From a virus, in IMG/VR virus record IMGVR_UViG_3300032249_000861, positions 1-64,000 of that record: 64,000 bases of DNA, one strand, 5' to 3'. Below, one piece after another: positions 12,949 to 21,578 of this stretch. Under the pieces are notes generated by a model, which had not been told where the DNA came from, did no database searches, and saw only the letters and a program-made list of their open reading frames with translations. The position numbers and the translations under genes were made by a program. Numbering within the stretch: position 1 is the first letter of the stretch; every line of letters begins with the position of its first letter.

Positions 12949-13414
12949 TAACTTTACTATTATCGTAGACACAAGAGAACAACAACCCTGGGTTTTTGAG
13001 TCTTATACTACAGCAAATAAAAAACTGGATACCGGAGATTATAGTATAGAAGGATTAGAGCACTTAATTTGTGTTGAAAGAAAAAAGAGTGCTAGCGAAT
13101 TTGCTAATAATGTTGTAGAAAGCAGATTTAAAGATGTAATAATGAGAATGAGTAGTATTAAATATGCATTTTTATTACTAGAATTCGATCTAGAAGACCT
13201 TCTTATTTATCCTGTCGGATCTACTGTTCCTAAAAAAATGTGGGATAAAATTAAAATTAGTCCAGCTTTCTTAATTAAAAATATATTAGAGCTAGAGATG
13301 TCTCACAATATAAAAGTATTTTTCTGTGGTAATGCTACAAATGCTGCCAAGCTTGCAGAAATGATTCTTAAAAAAATTCACTACATAGAAGTGGTTAAAC
13401 AGAATAATGCTTAA
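12935..13414 (+). CDS. ERCC4-type (XPF/Mus81-like) nuclease
   Basis: The 159-aa protein carries the ERCC4 signature: VDTREQQPW (11-19), GDYSIEG (34-40) and the metal-binding ERKK (48-51), followed by SASEF and helices. Families with D-x-R-E, GDY and ERK motifs cut branched DNA. It sits between the HNH gene and the large terminase, overlapping them by 14 and 8 nt. It probably trims branched replication intermediates before packaging. No helix-hairpin-helix tail is present, so it is a minimal catalytic domain. Confidence 0.9.
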   Translation: MTHYNNFTIIVDTREQQPWVFESYTTANKKLDTGDYSIEGLEHLICVERKKSASEFANNVVESRFKDVIMRMSSIKYAFLLLEFDLEDLLIYPVGSTVPKKMWDKIKISPAFLIKNILELEMSHNIKVFFCGNATNAAKLAEMILKKIHYIEVVKQNNA

Positions 13415-15428
13415 AAATGTAGCTTTTGATAATGCGTGGCTTGGATTAGGAGACCTAACAGCTCTGTCTCTTGACGATAATCCGATGATTCATAGAAATG
13501 AACTGGATATAGAAAATCCAGATTTACATTTGATGAAATTATTAAGAAATCCAAAATATATCGGAGGTACATGCAAGTTGTTATTTAGTATAGAGCTACA
13601 TCCTATTCAAATGACAATTCTGCAAGAGCTATGGGTTAGACCATTTCCTATGTATATTGCTAGTCGTGGATGGGGCAAAAGCTTTTTACTAGCTCTATAT
13701 TGTATTATACGTATGACTTTTTATCCAGGAACAAAAATAGTAGTAGTTGGCGCTGCTTTTCGTCAAAGTAAAATCATTTTTGAATATATGGAAACCATAT
13801 GGCGCAGCAGTCCCATATTAAGGAGTATCTTTGGAGGAGGAGACGACGGTCCTCGTAGAGATGTTGATAGATGCACTATGAGACTAGGCGATAGTTGGAC
13901 AGTGGCTATTCCCATGGGTGATGGAAGTAAAATTAGAGGATTAAGAGCACATATTATTATTGCAGACGAATTTGCTTCGATATCTCCAGATATTTATGAA
14001 ACAGTAGTTTCAGGTTTCGCAGCAGTATCAGCTAGTCCAATACAGAATGTTAAAGAAGAAGCCAAAAAAGCAGCAATGGTTGAAGCTGGACTGTGGAATA
14101 CGGAATTGGAAGAACTAAATATAAAGATGGGTAATCAGGCTATTATATCAGGTACGGCAGACTATGCTTTCAAACACTTTGCAAGTTACTGGAAAAGATA
14201 CAAAGCTATTATAGAAAGTAGGGGAGATACTAAAAAATTAGAAGAAATTTTTAAAGGAGAAGTTCCTAGTAATTTTAATTGGAAAGACTATAGTATTATT
14301 AGAATGCCTTATGAGTTAATACCTAAAGGATTTATGGATGATAAACAGGTATCAAGAGCTAAGGCTACTATTCATAGCGGTATTTATAATATGGAATATG
14401 CTGCATGTTTTGTTAGTGATAGTGAAGGATTTTTCAGAAGGAGTTTGATTGAAAATTGTGTTGTGTCTAATAATAATGTTATTATAGATAATAAGCCTAT
14501 TAAATTTTCAGCAACAATTAACGGAGATCCAAATAAGCAATATATTTATGGCATCGACCCGGCATCTGAACAAGATAATTTCAGTATAGTTATATTAGAA
14601 GTTAATCCTACACATTCTCGTATAGTTTATTGCTGGACAACAAATCGTGCTAATTTTAAGGAAAGACAAAAAATAGGATTAGTTACAGAACATGATTTTT
14701 ATGGATTCTGTTGTAGAAAAATTCGTAATTTAATGAAGACTTTTACTCCTATAAGGATTGGTATGGATGCTCAAGGTGGTGGTGTTGCTATAGAAGAAGG
14801 TCTTCACGATCCAATAAAAATAGAAGCAGGAGAACATTTAATATGGCCAGTAGTAGACGATAGTAAGTCTAGAGATACTGATGATCAAACAGGATTGCAT
14901 ATTCTAGAACTTGTTCAATTTGCCAAAGCAGAATGGACTAGTCAAGCGAATCATGGTATGAGAAAAGACTTTGAGGATAAAGTATTATTATTTCCAGAAT
15001 TTGATAGCTTAACACTAGGTTTGGCGCTAGAGCAAGAAAATAAAAATATTATTACTACAGATCTAAGTTCGGCTCTTTATGATAGTTTAAGTGAGTGCAT
15101 ACTAGAAATCGAAGAATTAAAGAACGAATTAACAACTATTGTAATGACACAAACAAGTAACAATGCTAACGCTAGAGATAGATGGGATACACCCGAAACA
15201 AAACTGTCTCATGGTAAAAAGGGCCGACTAAGAAAAGATAGATATAGTGCCTTAGTAATTGCCAATATGTTAGCTCGTCAAATTAATAGAGCTCTTAAGC
15301 CAATAGACTATGATGTGATTGGTGCAGATGCTCGTAATTCCGTAAAAAGCGATGGAAAGCTATATAAGGGTCCAGATTGGTTTGTATCTGGTGCCAATGA
15401 CGATATTTATACGGGAATTTATAGATAA
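13407..15428 (+). CDS. Terminase large subunit
   Basis: This is the DNA packaging motor. It shows an ATPase P-loop ASRGWGKS (85-92), Walker B IIIADEF (183-189) with the catalytic Glu adjacent, and a coupling region nearby. The C-terminal RNase-H-like nuclease has YGIDPASEQDNFSIV with its first Asp and later IGMDAQGGG. At 673 aa it is slightly longer than usual. It starts 8 nt before the end of the ERCC4 gene. It works with the portal at 15485 and probably the HTH protein at 10859. It ends at a nearly gene-free 56-nt gap. Confidence 0.93.
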   Translation: MLKNVAFDNAWLGLGDLTALSLDDNPMIHRNELDIENPDLHLMKLLRNPKYIGGTCKLLFSIELHPIQMTILQELWVRPFPMYIASRGWGKSFLLALYCIIRMTFYPGTKIVVVGAAFRQSKIIFEYMETIWRSSPILRSIFGGGDDGPRRDVDRCTMRLGDSWTVAIPMGDGSKIRGLRAHIIIADEFASISPDIYETVVSGFAAVSASPIQNVKEEAKKAAMVEAGLWNTELEELNIKMGNQAIISGTADYAFKHFASYWKRYKAIIESRGDTKKLEEIFKGEVPSNFNWKDYSIIRMPYELIPKGFMDDKQVSRAKATIHSGIYNMEYAACFVSDSEGFFRRSLIENCVVSNNNVIIDNKPIKFSATINGDPNKQYIYGIDPASEQDNFSIVILEVNPTHSRIVYCWTTNRANFKERQKIGLVTEHDFYGFCCRKIRNLMKTFTPIRIGMDAQGGGVAIEEGLHDPIKIEAGEHLIWPVVDDSKSRDTDDQTGLHILELVQFAKAEWTSQANHGMRKDFEDKVLLFPEFDSLTLGLALEQENKNIITTDLSSALYDSLSECILEIEELKNELTTIVMTQTSNNANARDRWDTPETKLSHGKKGRLRKDRYSALVIANMLARQINRALKPIDYDVIGADARNSVKSDGKLYKGPDWFVSGANDDIYTGIYR

Positions 15429-15484
15429 AAGTGTATAAGAAGTTTAATCCTTTTACATTCGCATTATAATAGTATTATAACAAT

Positions 15485-17683
15485 ATGGCTAACAGAAAAA
15501 CAAAAAACGAAGTTATCAAAGATGCTAATATCATCCCAGAGGACGCTTACGTCACATGGGGTGATGATTTGGCCAGTAAGCAAGAAGCTTTAAAAGCATC
15601 TGCTTCATCTTTAGACGAATTTACCTTAGTAGAAAGAGCTGTTGCTGCTGGCGGCAGAAGATATAGCTTAGACTTTTCTAATTTAGATGGTCAAACAGGA
15701 AGTCGTCCAGGGTTAACCAAATCGGATTACTATACTTTTCGTCCACAAGAAGCTCCTCCTAATCAAATAAAAGCTATCTTACGTAGAGCAGATGAGGTTT
15801 ATCAGCGTGTGGGCTTGGTTAAAAATGTTATAGATTTGATGGGTGATTTTGCTAGTCAGGGCATCAGGCTTGTTCATCGGAATAAAAGAATCGAAAGATT
15901 TTATAGACAGTGGTTTAAAAAAATTAGCGGTAAAGATCGTAGCGAAAGATTTCTTAATAATATATACAAAAGTGGTAATATAGTTATTGATCGTAGAACA
16001 GCAAAAATAAGTGTTAAGGTTGCAGATAAGCTTTATAGGGCCTTGGGTTCTGCCGATATGCAATTGGCAGATATTCCAGAAGTGTCTGTAGAAAAAAGAG
16101 AGATCCCTTGGAAATACACATTTATTGACCCTGTTTGTGTAGAGGTTGCTGCCGGGGCACTATCTTCATTTGTTAGCAACAAGACTTATGAATTACAATT
16201 ACCGCCATCATTACGAAGAATTATTAACAGTCCAAAAACAGAAGCTGAAAAGGCTGTTGTTTTAGGATTACCAGAACAGATAATAGAAGCGGCAAAAGCC
16301 AAGAAGCCGTATCCTCTTGATCCTAATAAAACCCTTGTTTTTCATTATAAGAAAGACGATTGGCAGTCATGGGCCTATCCTATGATTTATGCTATCATGG
16401 ACGATATTACTGTTATTGAAAAGCTTAAACTAGCAGATATGGCTGCTCTTGACGGAGCTATTAGTAATATTCGTATATTCAAACTAGGTAATCTAGAACA
16501 TAAAATAGCACCCACCAGAGCAGCTACTGCTAAACTAGCTAGTATCTTAGGTAATAATGTTGGTGGCGGTACTATGGATTTGATTTGGGGGCCAGATATT
16601 GAATTAGTCGAATCAAATACTAATGTTCACAATTTTCTTGGAGAGGGCAAATATATTCCTCACTTGAATTCAGTATATGCTGGATTGGGAATTCCTCCAA
16701 CACTAACAGGAACATTCGGTGCTGCTGGAACAACAAATAATTTCATTTCGCTAAAGACCCTTACTCAAAGACTACAATATGGTAGAGATGTTTTAATACA
16801 ATTTTGGGAACAAGAAATTGCAATTGTACAGAAAGCAATGGGTTTTAAATATCCTGCCAAGATTGAATTTGACAGAATGGATCTTAGTAATGAAGATAGT
16901 GAAAAAGCATTATTAATACAACTAGCTGATAGAAATGTTATTAGTGATGAGCTATTACAAACAAGATTTGGTTTTGATCCAGATATTGAGAGATCAAGAC
17001 TTAATCGTGAAAGCAGAGATAGAGCAGCCGAAAGAATGATACCAAAATCTGGTCCATGGCATGATCCACAATTTGAAAATGCTTTGCGTAAAATTTCTTT
17101 ACAGCTTGGTATAGCTGCTCCTAGTCAAGTTGGTCTTGAGCTAGATCCTAAAAAGTCTGGAGAAAAAAATGCTCTAGAATTAAAACAGGCTTTAACTCCT
17201 CCTAAAATACCGCCAGGATCAACTAATCCGTCACAAGATAAGCTTCCCAAAGAACCCGGAGAAGGAAGACCTAAACTATCTAAAGACAGCGAACAGCGAA
17301 AGGACAGAAAATTTAGTCCAAGAACAGGGGCTTCATTAAGACTATGGGCTACAGCAGCACAAGAAGATATTGGAGGTATTATTAATCCAATCTTATTAGA
17401 ATTTTTTAATAAAAAGAATATTCGTAGCTTATCCAATATAGAAAATAAACAATTAGAAGATTTAAAAACAAATATACTGTTTCAATTTAATCCATACTCT
17501 AGTATTAGTGAAGCAGAAATAGTTAAACAGATCAGTGAACCTATTGACCATAATTTAATTAATAACTATTATAGTTGGTTAAAATTAATTTCAATAGATA
17601 TAAACAGAGAATTAACAGTTGACGAAATCAAACAAGCTAAGGCTTCTTTCTATGATATGGTGTATAACCAGTCAGCCAAATAA
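15485..17683 (+). CDS. Portal protein
   Basis: The 732-residue protein follows the terminase as expected for a portal. It starts MANRKTKNEVIKDANI. Residues 100-150 hold the helical portal crown core (VYQRVGLVKNVIDLMGDF) and later the wing segments (LVFHYKKDDWQSWAYPM, AAGTTNNFISLKTLTQRL). The C-terminal tail (KIPPGSTNPSQDKLPKEPG) is Pro/Lys-rich and probably disordered. No Shine-Dalgarno is obvious, but an AT-rich ATTATAATAGTATTATAAC stretch directly upstream may be a promoter. It forms the dodecameric DNA channel at the capsid vertex. Family membership is by context and core motifs; no structure was compared. Confidence 0.85.
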   Translation: MANRKTKNEVIKDANIIPEDAYVTWGDDLASKQEALKASASSLDEFTLVERAVAAGGRRYSLDFSNLDGQTGSRPGLTKSDYYTFRPQEAPPNQIKAILRRADEVYQRVGLVKNVIDLMGDFASQGIRLVHRNKRIERFYRQWFKKISGKDRSERFLNNIYKSGNIVIDRRTAKISVKVADKLYRALGSADMQLADIPEVSVEKREIPWKYTFIDPVCVEVAAGALSSFVSNKTYELQLPPSLRRIINSPKTEAEKAVVLGLPEQIIEAAKAKKPYPLDPNKTLVFHYKKDDWQSWAYPMIYAIMDDITVIEKLKLADMAALDGAISNIRIFKLGNLEHKIAPTRAATAKLASILGNNVGGGTMDLIWGPDIELVESNTNVHNFLGEGKYIPHLNSVYAGLGIPPTLTGTFGAAGTTNNFISLKTLTQRLQYGRDVLIQFWEQEIAIVQKAMGFKYPAKIEFDRMDLSNEDSEKALLIQLADRNVISDELLQTRFGFDPDIERSRLNRESRDRAAERMIPKSGPWHDPQFENALRKISLQLGIAAPSQVGLELDPKKSGEKNALELKQALTPPKIPPGSTNPSQDKLPKEPGEGRPKLSKDSEQRKDRKFSPRTGASLRLWATAAQEDIGGIINPILLEFFNKKNIRSLSNIENKQLEDLKTNILFQFNPYSSISEAEIVKQISEPIDHNLINNYYSWLKLISIDINRELTVDEIKQAKASFYDMVYNQSAK

Positions 17684-17697
17684 CTAAGGTAAAAACT

Positions 17698-19254
17698 ATG
17701 CAAATATTTGAACAAGAAAAAGCAGATGGTTTAGCTTCGGCTCTTCAAGCATCCTCCTCAATTTCTTATGCTAGTGTGGCATTGCCATACAACGGAGCGA
17801 ATAAAGATGTTAAATATCTAAAGAGCATAGCCTCGTTTAGTGATGAAGATCTATACTATGTTCAGTCCATTCTAGTATCGTCATCATGGAATAAAAATGA
17901 TGATATATTTGATAAACTAGAAGTATGGAATGCTAGAAATACTCCAGAACATAAGCCCACTAATCTCGAACATAATGAAGAAACTATTATCGGTCATATT
18001 ATTTCTAATTGGCCAATTACAGAAGATGGCATACTAATCGACGAAAATACTCCAATAGATAATTTACCAGAAAAATACCATATATTAACTGGTTCTGTTA
18101 TTTATAAAGGCTTTACTACTCCAGAACTCAGAGAAAGATCAGAGAAGCTGATTGCAGAAATCGAAGATGGATCAAAGTACGTTAGTATGGAATGTTTCTT
18201 TAAGGGATTTGATTATGGTGTTTTAAATAAAGCTAGCGGAGAATATAAAATTCTCGGTAGAAATAACGAGACAGCATATCTTACCAAATATCTAAGAGCA
18301 TATGGTGGTCTTGGAGAACATGAAGACTATAAAATAGGCAGAGTTCTAAGAAATATTACCTTTACTGGTAAGGGTTATGTTGACAAACCAGCCAATCAAG
18401 ATAGTATAATCTTTTCTAAGAATATGATCATTAAACCAGAACCAGAACCAGAAACAATAATTGATAATTTTGAAGAAAAAAATGAAGAAATTGTCAATTC
18501 AGGTGTATTAAATTTTCAATCCAATACTAATTCGGAGATTTTAACTATGAGTGCAGCTAAAGAAGGGGTTGTAATGAATAATTCAGAAACTACAACAGAA
18601 GTCGTTGCGCAAGTGACTGAGCTTAAAACAGCAAACGAAAAACTACAAGCAGAACTCGCAGGAGTCGTGGCTGCTAAAGACAGTGAGATTGCTCAGATCA
18701 AAGAGCAGGCTGCACAATTACTTGCACAAGAAATCGAGAAGCTTCAAACAGAAATGTTGGCTGAGGCTGCCAAAAAAATGGATGAAGAAAAGAAAGCTAA
18801 AGACGAAGAAATGACAAAAGTCAAGTCTGAGCTTGATGCCGCTAATGAAGTCATTGCTGGCTATAAAATGAAAGAAGAAGAGATGGCCAAGAAAGAAAAG
18901 AAAATGAAACGTATGGCTTCTCTTGTTGAGGTTGGCTTTGATAACGAAGCAGCCTCTGCTACAGTAGATAAGTTTGAGTCTCTTGATGATGTTTCTTTTG
19001 AGGCTATGACATCACTCTTTGCTGGCAAATTACCTCCTTGGTTAAACAAGAAGGATAAAGAAGACGACAAAGAGAAGAAAGATAAGCCCAAAGCCTCGTC
19101 TGATAATGCCGATTCCCAGGTTTTGGAGCAGGCTGAAGAAGATGAGTCTGTTAATTTGAGCGTCGGCAGCGAAACAGAATCCCAAGTGGATTCAACAAGA
19201 GCTGCTTTGGTCGAATTCGTATGTAGCAAACTAGGCAAAAAGAATAACAAATAA
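17698..19254 (+). CDS. Capsid maturation protease fused to scaffold domain
   Basis: The first ~270 residues resemble the phage U9/S80 prohead protease. Examples are HNEETIIGHI, whose His is a candidate catalytic residue, YVSMECFF with the candidate Ser, and FTGKGYVDKPANQDS, like the conserved 'VDxPAN' end. The rest (about 284-518) is a long charged coiled coil (KEQAAQLLAQEIEKLQ, KKAKDEEMTKVKSELD), typical of scaffolding proteins. AAGG precedes the ATG. An in-frame ATG at 18547 with GGAG 9 nt upstream probably yields a separate scaffold protein, as in several protease-scaffold phages. It sits directly between portal and decoration genes. Confidence 0.8.
   Translation: MQIFEQEKADGLASALQASSSISYASVALPYNGANKDVKYLKSIASFSDEDLYYVQSILVSSSWNKNDDIFDKLEVWNARNTPEHKPTNLEHNEETIIGHIISNWPITEDGILIDENTPIDNLPEKYHILTGSVIYKGFTTPELRERSEKLIAEIEDGSKYVSMECFFKGFDYGVLNKASGEYKILGRNNETAYLTKYLRAYGGLGEHEDYKIGRVLRNITFTGKGYVDKPANQDSIIFSKNMIIKPEPEPETIIDNFEEKNEEIVNSGVLNFQSNTNSEILTMSAAKEGVVMNNSETTTEVVAQVTELKTANEKLQAELAGVVAAKDSEIAQIKEQAAQLLAQEIEKLQTEMLAEAAKKMDEEKKAKDEEMTKVKSELDAANEVIAGYKMKEEEMAKKEKKMKRMASLVEVGFDNEAASATVDKFESLDDVSFEAMTSLFAGKLPPWLNKKDKEDDKEKKDKPKASSDNADSQVLEQAEEDESVNLSVGSETESQVDSTRAALVEFVCSKLGKKNNK
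18547..19254 (+). CDS. Nested scaffold protein from internal start
   Basis: The internal ATG (MSAAKEGVVMNN) has GGAG 9 nt upstream and would make a 235-aa coiled-coil protein identical to the C-terminal part of the protease gene. Its composition (Glu, Lys, Gln, Ala) matches scaffolds. Nested protease-scaffold arrangements are established in phages such as lambda (C/Nu3). It is inferred from the ribosome binding site and domain boundary; expression was not shown. Confidence 0.5.
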   Translation: MSAAKEGVVMNNSETTTEVVAQVTELKTANEKLQAELAGVVAAKDSEIAQIKEQAAQLLAQEIEKLQTEMLAEAAKKMDEEKKAKDEEMTKVKSELDAANEVIAGYKMKEEEMAKKEKKMKRMASLVEVGFDNEAASATVDKFESLDDVSFEAMTSLFAGKLPPWLNKKDKEDDKEKKDKPKASSDNADSQVLEQAEEDESVNLSVGSETESQVDSTRAALVEFVCSKLGKKNNK

Positions 19255-19278
19255 CTCACTTTTAATGGAGATTTTACA

Positions 19279-19737
19279 ATGGCTCTAAAACCAGATCGTG
19301 TTGAACTTTTAACTGATGTTTCCTTTTTCATGAACACAACAGCCGAGCGTGGTGGTGTTGTCAGTGTTGTAACAGCCACCAGCGGTGTTGGCGTTTCAAT
19401 GGACGACGCTAATGCTGTTGTTGCTTATGCTGCGGTTGCTTCTGGCGCCAAGCCAGTTGGACTACTAATGAATGATGTTGTTAATCTTGACCTAACAAGA
19501 CAACACATCAACTGGCACAAAGACGAGACACAAGTTGGTGGCAAGGTCACCGTGCTTCGTGTTGGTCAGGTTACAACAAATATGTTAGTTGCTAACACAA
19601 CACCTTCCGCTGGTGCTGATGCTTATGTTGGTGCTAATGGTTTAATTGGTACAAGCAGTACTAATGCTGTTAAAGTTGGTCAATTCCTTAGTGCTAAAGA
19701 TACCGACGGTTACGTCAAAGTATCAGTTAACCTTTAA
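19279..19737 (+). CDS. Putative capsid decoration/cement protein
   Basis: The 152-aa protein starts MALKPDRVELLTDVSFFM and is rich in Val, Ala, Gly and Thr (GGVVSVVTATSGVGVSMDD, AVASGAKPVGLLMNDVV). It looks like a small beta-barrel of the DUF2190-type capsid cement family. GGAG precedes the ATG. Its position directly before the major capsid gene is typical. Such proteins sit on the capsid surface and stabilise it. Family naming is by composition and context, not by alignment. Confidence 0.65.
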   Translation: MALKPDRVELLTDVSFFMNTTAERGGVVSVVTATSGVGVSMDDANAVVAYAAVASGAKPVGLLMNDVVNLDLTRQHINWHKDETQVGGKVTVLRVGQVTTNMLVANTTPSAGADAYVGANGLIGTSSTNAVKVGQFLSAKDTDGYVKVSVNL

Positions 19738-19766
19738 TCATTTTTTAATAACAGGGAGATAAAAAC

Positions 19767-20777
19767 ATGTCAGCCAAAACCGAAAGATTTCAACCCACAC
19801 CAGAGTTAACAGATCTTCTTGTTCGTTCTGGTTCACCAAATAGAGAGGTCGCTCTTGCTGCTAATGCTGAATTTGCAAAAGCTCTTGAACTACCTCTTCG
19901 CAGAGGAGTTTTAAGTGGAGATATCCTAGACGGTATTTTCGAGCCAATTCAATTAGCTCAAAGTGCTACTCCAGAGTTTCCTCTTGATTTTCTAGCTCCT
20001 GGCACAGAGAAAGACTTTGTTGCCTATACTATTCCTAACCATGGATATATTCCAGAGCGTCATGTTGAAGGCGATTACGTCATGGTGCCAACATATGATG
20101 TTGGTGCATCTATCGACTATCTCCTAAAGTATGCCCGCGATGCTCGTTGGGACGTTGTTGGCCGTGCTATGGAAGTTCTAGAAGCTTCTTTTGTTAAGAA
20201 GATGAATGACGACGGTTGGCACACTATCATGGCTGCTGGTATTGATCGCAATATCGTAGTATATGATAGCGATGCAAATTCAAGTCAATTCACCAAGAGA
20301 CTAGTTAGTCTCATGAAGACTGTTATGCGTCGAAATGGTGGTGGTAATAGTACCAGTGCCAATAGAGGTCTACTAACAGATCTTTATGTTTCTCCAGAAG
20401 CCATGGAAGACATTCGTAACTGGGGTCTAGATCAAGTTGACGAAGTTACTCGTAGAGAAATCTACACAGCTGCTGATGGCAGTCTTAACAGAGTATTCGG
20501 CGTAAATCTTCACGATCTAGATGAACTAGGTGTTGGACAACAGTATCAGTTGTTCTACTCCAATACTCTCGGAGCAAGTCTTCCAGCAGGCAAGACCGAG
20601 GTTGTTGTTGGTCTTGACCTTCGTAAGAGAGACAGTTTTATTATGCCAGTTCGTCAAGAAGTTCAGATCTTTGAAGACGATACACTACATCGTCAGAAGA
20701 GAGCTGGTTTCTACGGCTGGGCCGAACTAGGCTTTGCTGTTCTTGACAACCGCAGAGTTCTTGTTGGCGCACTATAA
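19767..20777 (+). CDS. Major capsid protein (HK97 fold)
   Basis: The 336-aa protein starts MSAKTERFQPTPELTDLL. Its helical N-terminal part is followed by an E-loop-like region and the P- and A-domain patterns (EVLEASFVKKMNDDGWHTI, RGLLTDLYVSPEAMEDI, GFYGWAELGFAVLDNRRVL), consistent with HK97-fold capsids. A GGGAG site precedes the ATG. It is the last gene of the head block and is followed by the strong terminator at 20812, as for highly expressed capsid genes. No C-terminal extra domain is seen. Confidence 0.88.
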   Translation: MSAKTERFQPTPELTDLLVRSGSPNREVALAANAEFAKALELPLRRGVLSGDILDGIFEPIQLAQSATPEFPLDFLAPGTEKDFVAYTIPNHGYIPERHVEGDYVMVPTYDVGASIDYLLKYARDARWDVVGRAMEVLEASFVKKMNDDGWHTIMAAGIDRNIVVYDSDANSSQFTKRLVSLMKTVMRRNGGGNSTSANRGLLTDLYVSPEAMEDIRNWGLDQVDEVTRREIYTAADGSLNRVFGVNLHDLDELGVGQQYQLFYSNTLGASLPAGKTEVVVGLDLRKRDSFIMPVRQEVQIFEDDTLHRQKRAGFYGWAELGFAVLDNRRVLVGAL

Positions 20778-20811
20778 TTTAGTGATTGTCAATCATTAAT
20801 CAAAAGAAGAT

Positions 20812-20843
20812 GGGCCAGTATTCTCTGGCCTGTCTTTTTTTTT
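20812..20843 (+). terminator. Strong intrinsic terminator after the capsid gene
   Basis: GGCCAG (20813-20818), a 6-nt loop and CTGGCC (20825-20830) form the stem, followed by TGTCTTTTTTTTT. It separates the head block from the adhesion block. Confidence 0.92.
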
Positions 20844-20877
20844 ATACATATGCTTTTCAGCATAGTTATAGTTTCAA

Positions 20878-20887
20878 GGTGTATTAA
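20878..20887 (+). promoter_or_regulatory. Recurrent GGTGTATTAA element, site 1
   Basis: The 10-mer GGTGTATTAA lies 41 nt before the CDS at 20928. Identical copies are at 27283-27292 and 31307-31316. Each lies in a gap 38-58 nt upstream of a structural gene. It could be a late promoter or operator; it has no sigma-70 -35/-10 pair. Confidence 0.35.
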
Positions 20888-20927
20888 ACTATGAATATCT
20901 TACATAAAAATCTATTTAAGGCAGATT

Positions 20928-21329
20928 ATGGCAGCTAGTAAATACGATTTTATTATCGAACAAGGATCGTCTTTTAAGTTAACACTAATTTATAAAGACG
21001 AGAACGGTACCATTATCGACTTGACTAACTGGTGCGCCAGATTTACCTGGAAAACAAATACAAATATTACACAAGTTTTTACTACTGATAACTTAGACTA
21101 TAGTGTATATAAGTTTACAATAGAACCAGAAATTGGCAAGCTTACACTATTGATTCCCGCAAGCACAACCAATTCTTTTACTTTTAATACAGCTAAATAC
21201 GATTTAGAACTTCAAAGCGATTACGATTTATACACAGGAGGAGGTAAGTATATTAGCCGTTTGCTTTTTGGAACAGCAACTATTGGCAAGAGATTCAGTC
21301 AATCCACAGATTTACTGGAATGTGAATAA
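20928..21329 (+). CDS. Structural protein, Ig-like, paralogue of the N-terminus of 31874-32881
   Basis: The 133-aa protein starts MAASKYDFIIEQGSSFKL and continues GTIIDLTNWCARFTWK, then SFTFNTAKYDLELQ, and ends STDLLECE. The protein at 31874 begins in the same way (NYNFIIEQGSDF, IDLSSKC, FTFNTAVYDLD), showing a duplicated module of about 125 residues. In other phages such EQG.SF..D.T modules are baseplate or tail structural domains. AAGG precedes the ATG. It is the first gene after the capsid terminator. Confidence 0.65.
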   Translation: MAASKYDFIIEQGSSFKLTLIYKDENGTIIDLTNWCARFTWKTNTNITQVFTTDNLDYSVYKFTIEPEIGKLTLLIPASTTNSFTFNTAKYDLELQSDYDLYTGGGKYISRLLFGTATIGKRFSQSTDLLECE

Positions 21330-21332
21330 TTT

Positions 21333-21560
21333 ATGAGTAATTTTACATTAGAGATTTTTGATACTAAACATACCGTTGAGATAGAAACCACCATAGCTGA
21401 TACTGTTAATAATTTATTTATTGAGACGTCCTCTGATAAAAGTGTAGATATAACTGTTGGATATATAGGCGCTGTTGTGTATGCTAGTGATATCGTCGGT
21501 TTGGATTCATACTTAACAAATTTCATAGATCACCACAATATTGATTGTGGTTCACCATAA
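21333..21560 (+). CDS. Hypothetical structural-region protein, 75 aa
   Basis: It starts MSNFTLEIFDTKHTVEI and continues through TIADTVNNLFIETSS to FIDHHNIDCGSP. It is short, acidic and beta-prone. It starts 3 nt after the upstream stop, with no strong ribosome binding site of its own, so it is probably coupled. No family is recognised. Position before the fibre gene suggests a fibre-attachment or chaperone role; this is inference. Confidence 0.55.
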   Translation: MSNFTLEIFDTKHTVEIETTIADTVNNLFIETSSDKSVDITVGYIGAVVYASDIVGLDSYLTNFIDHHNIDCGSP

Positions 21561-21578
21561 TAACTAGGAGATGACATA

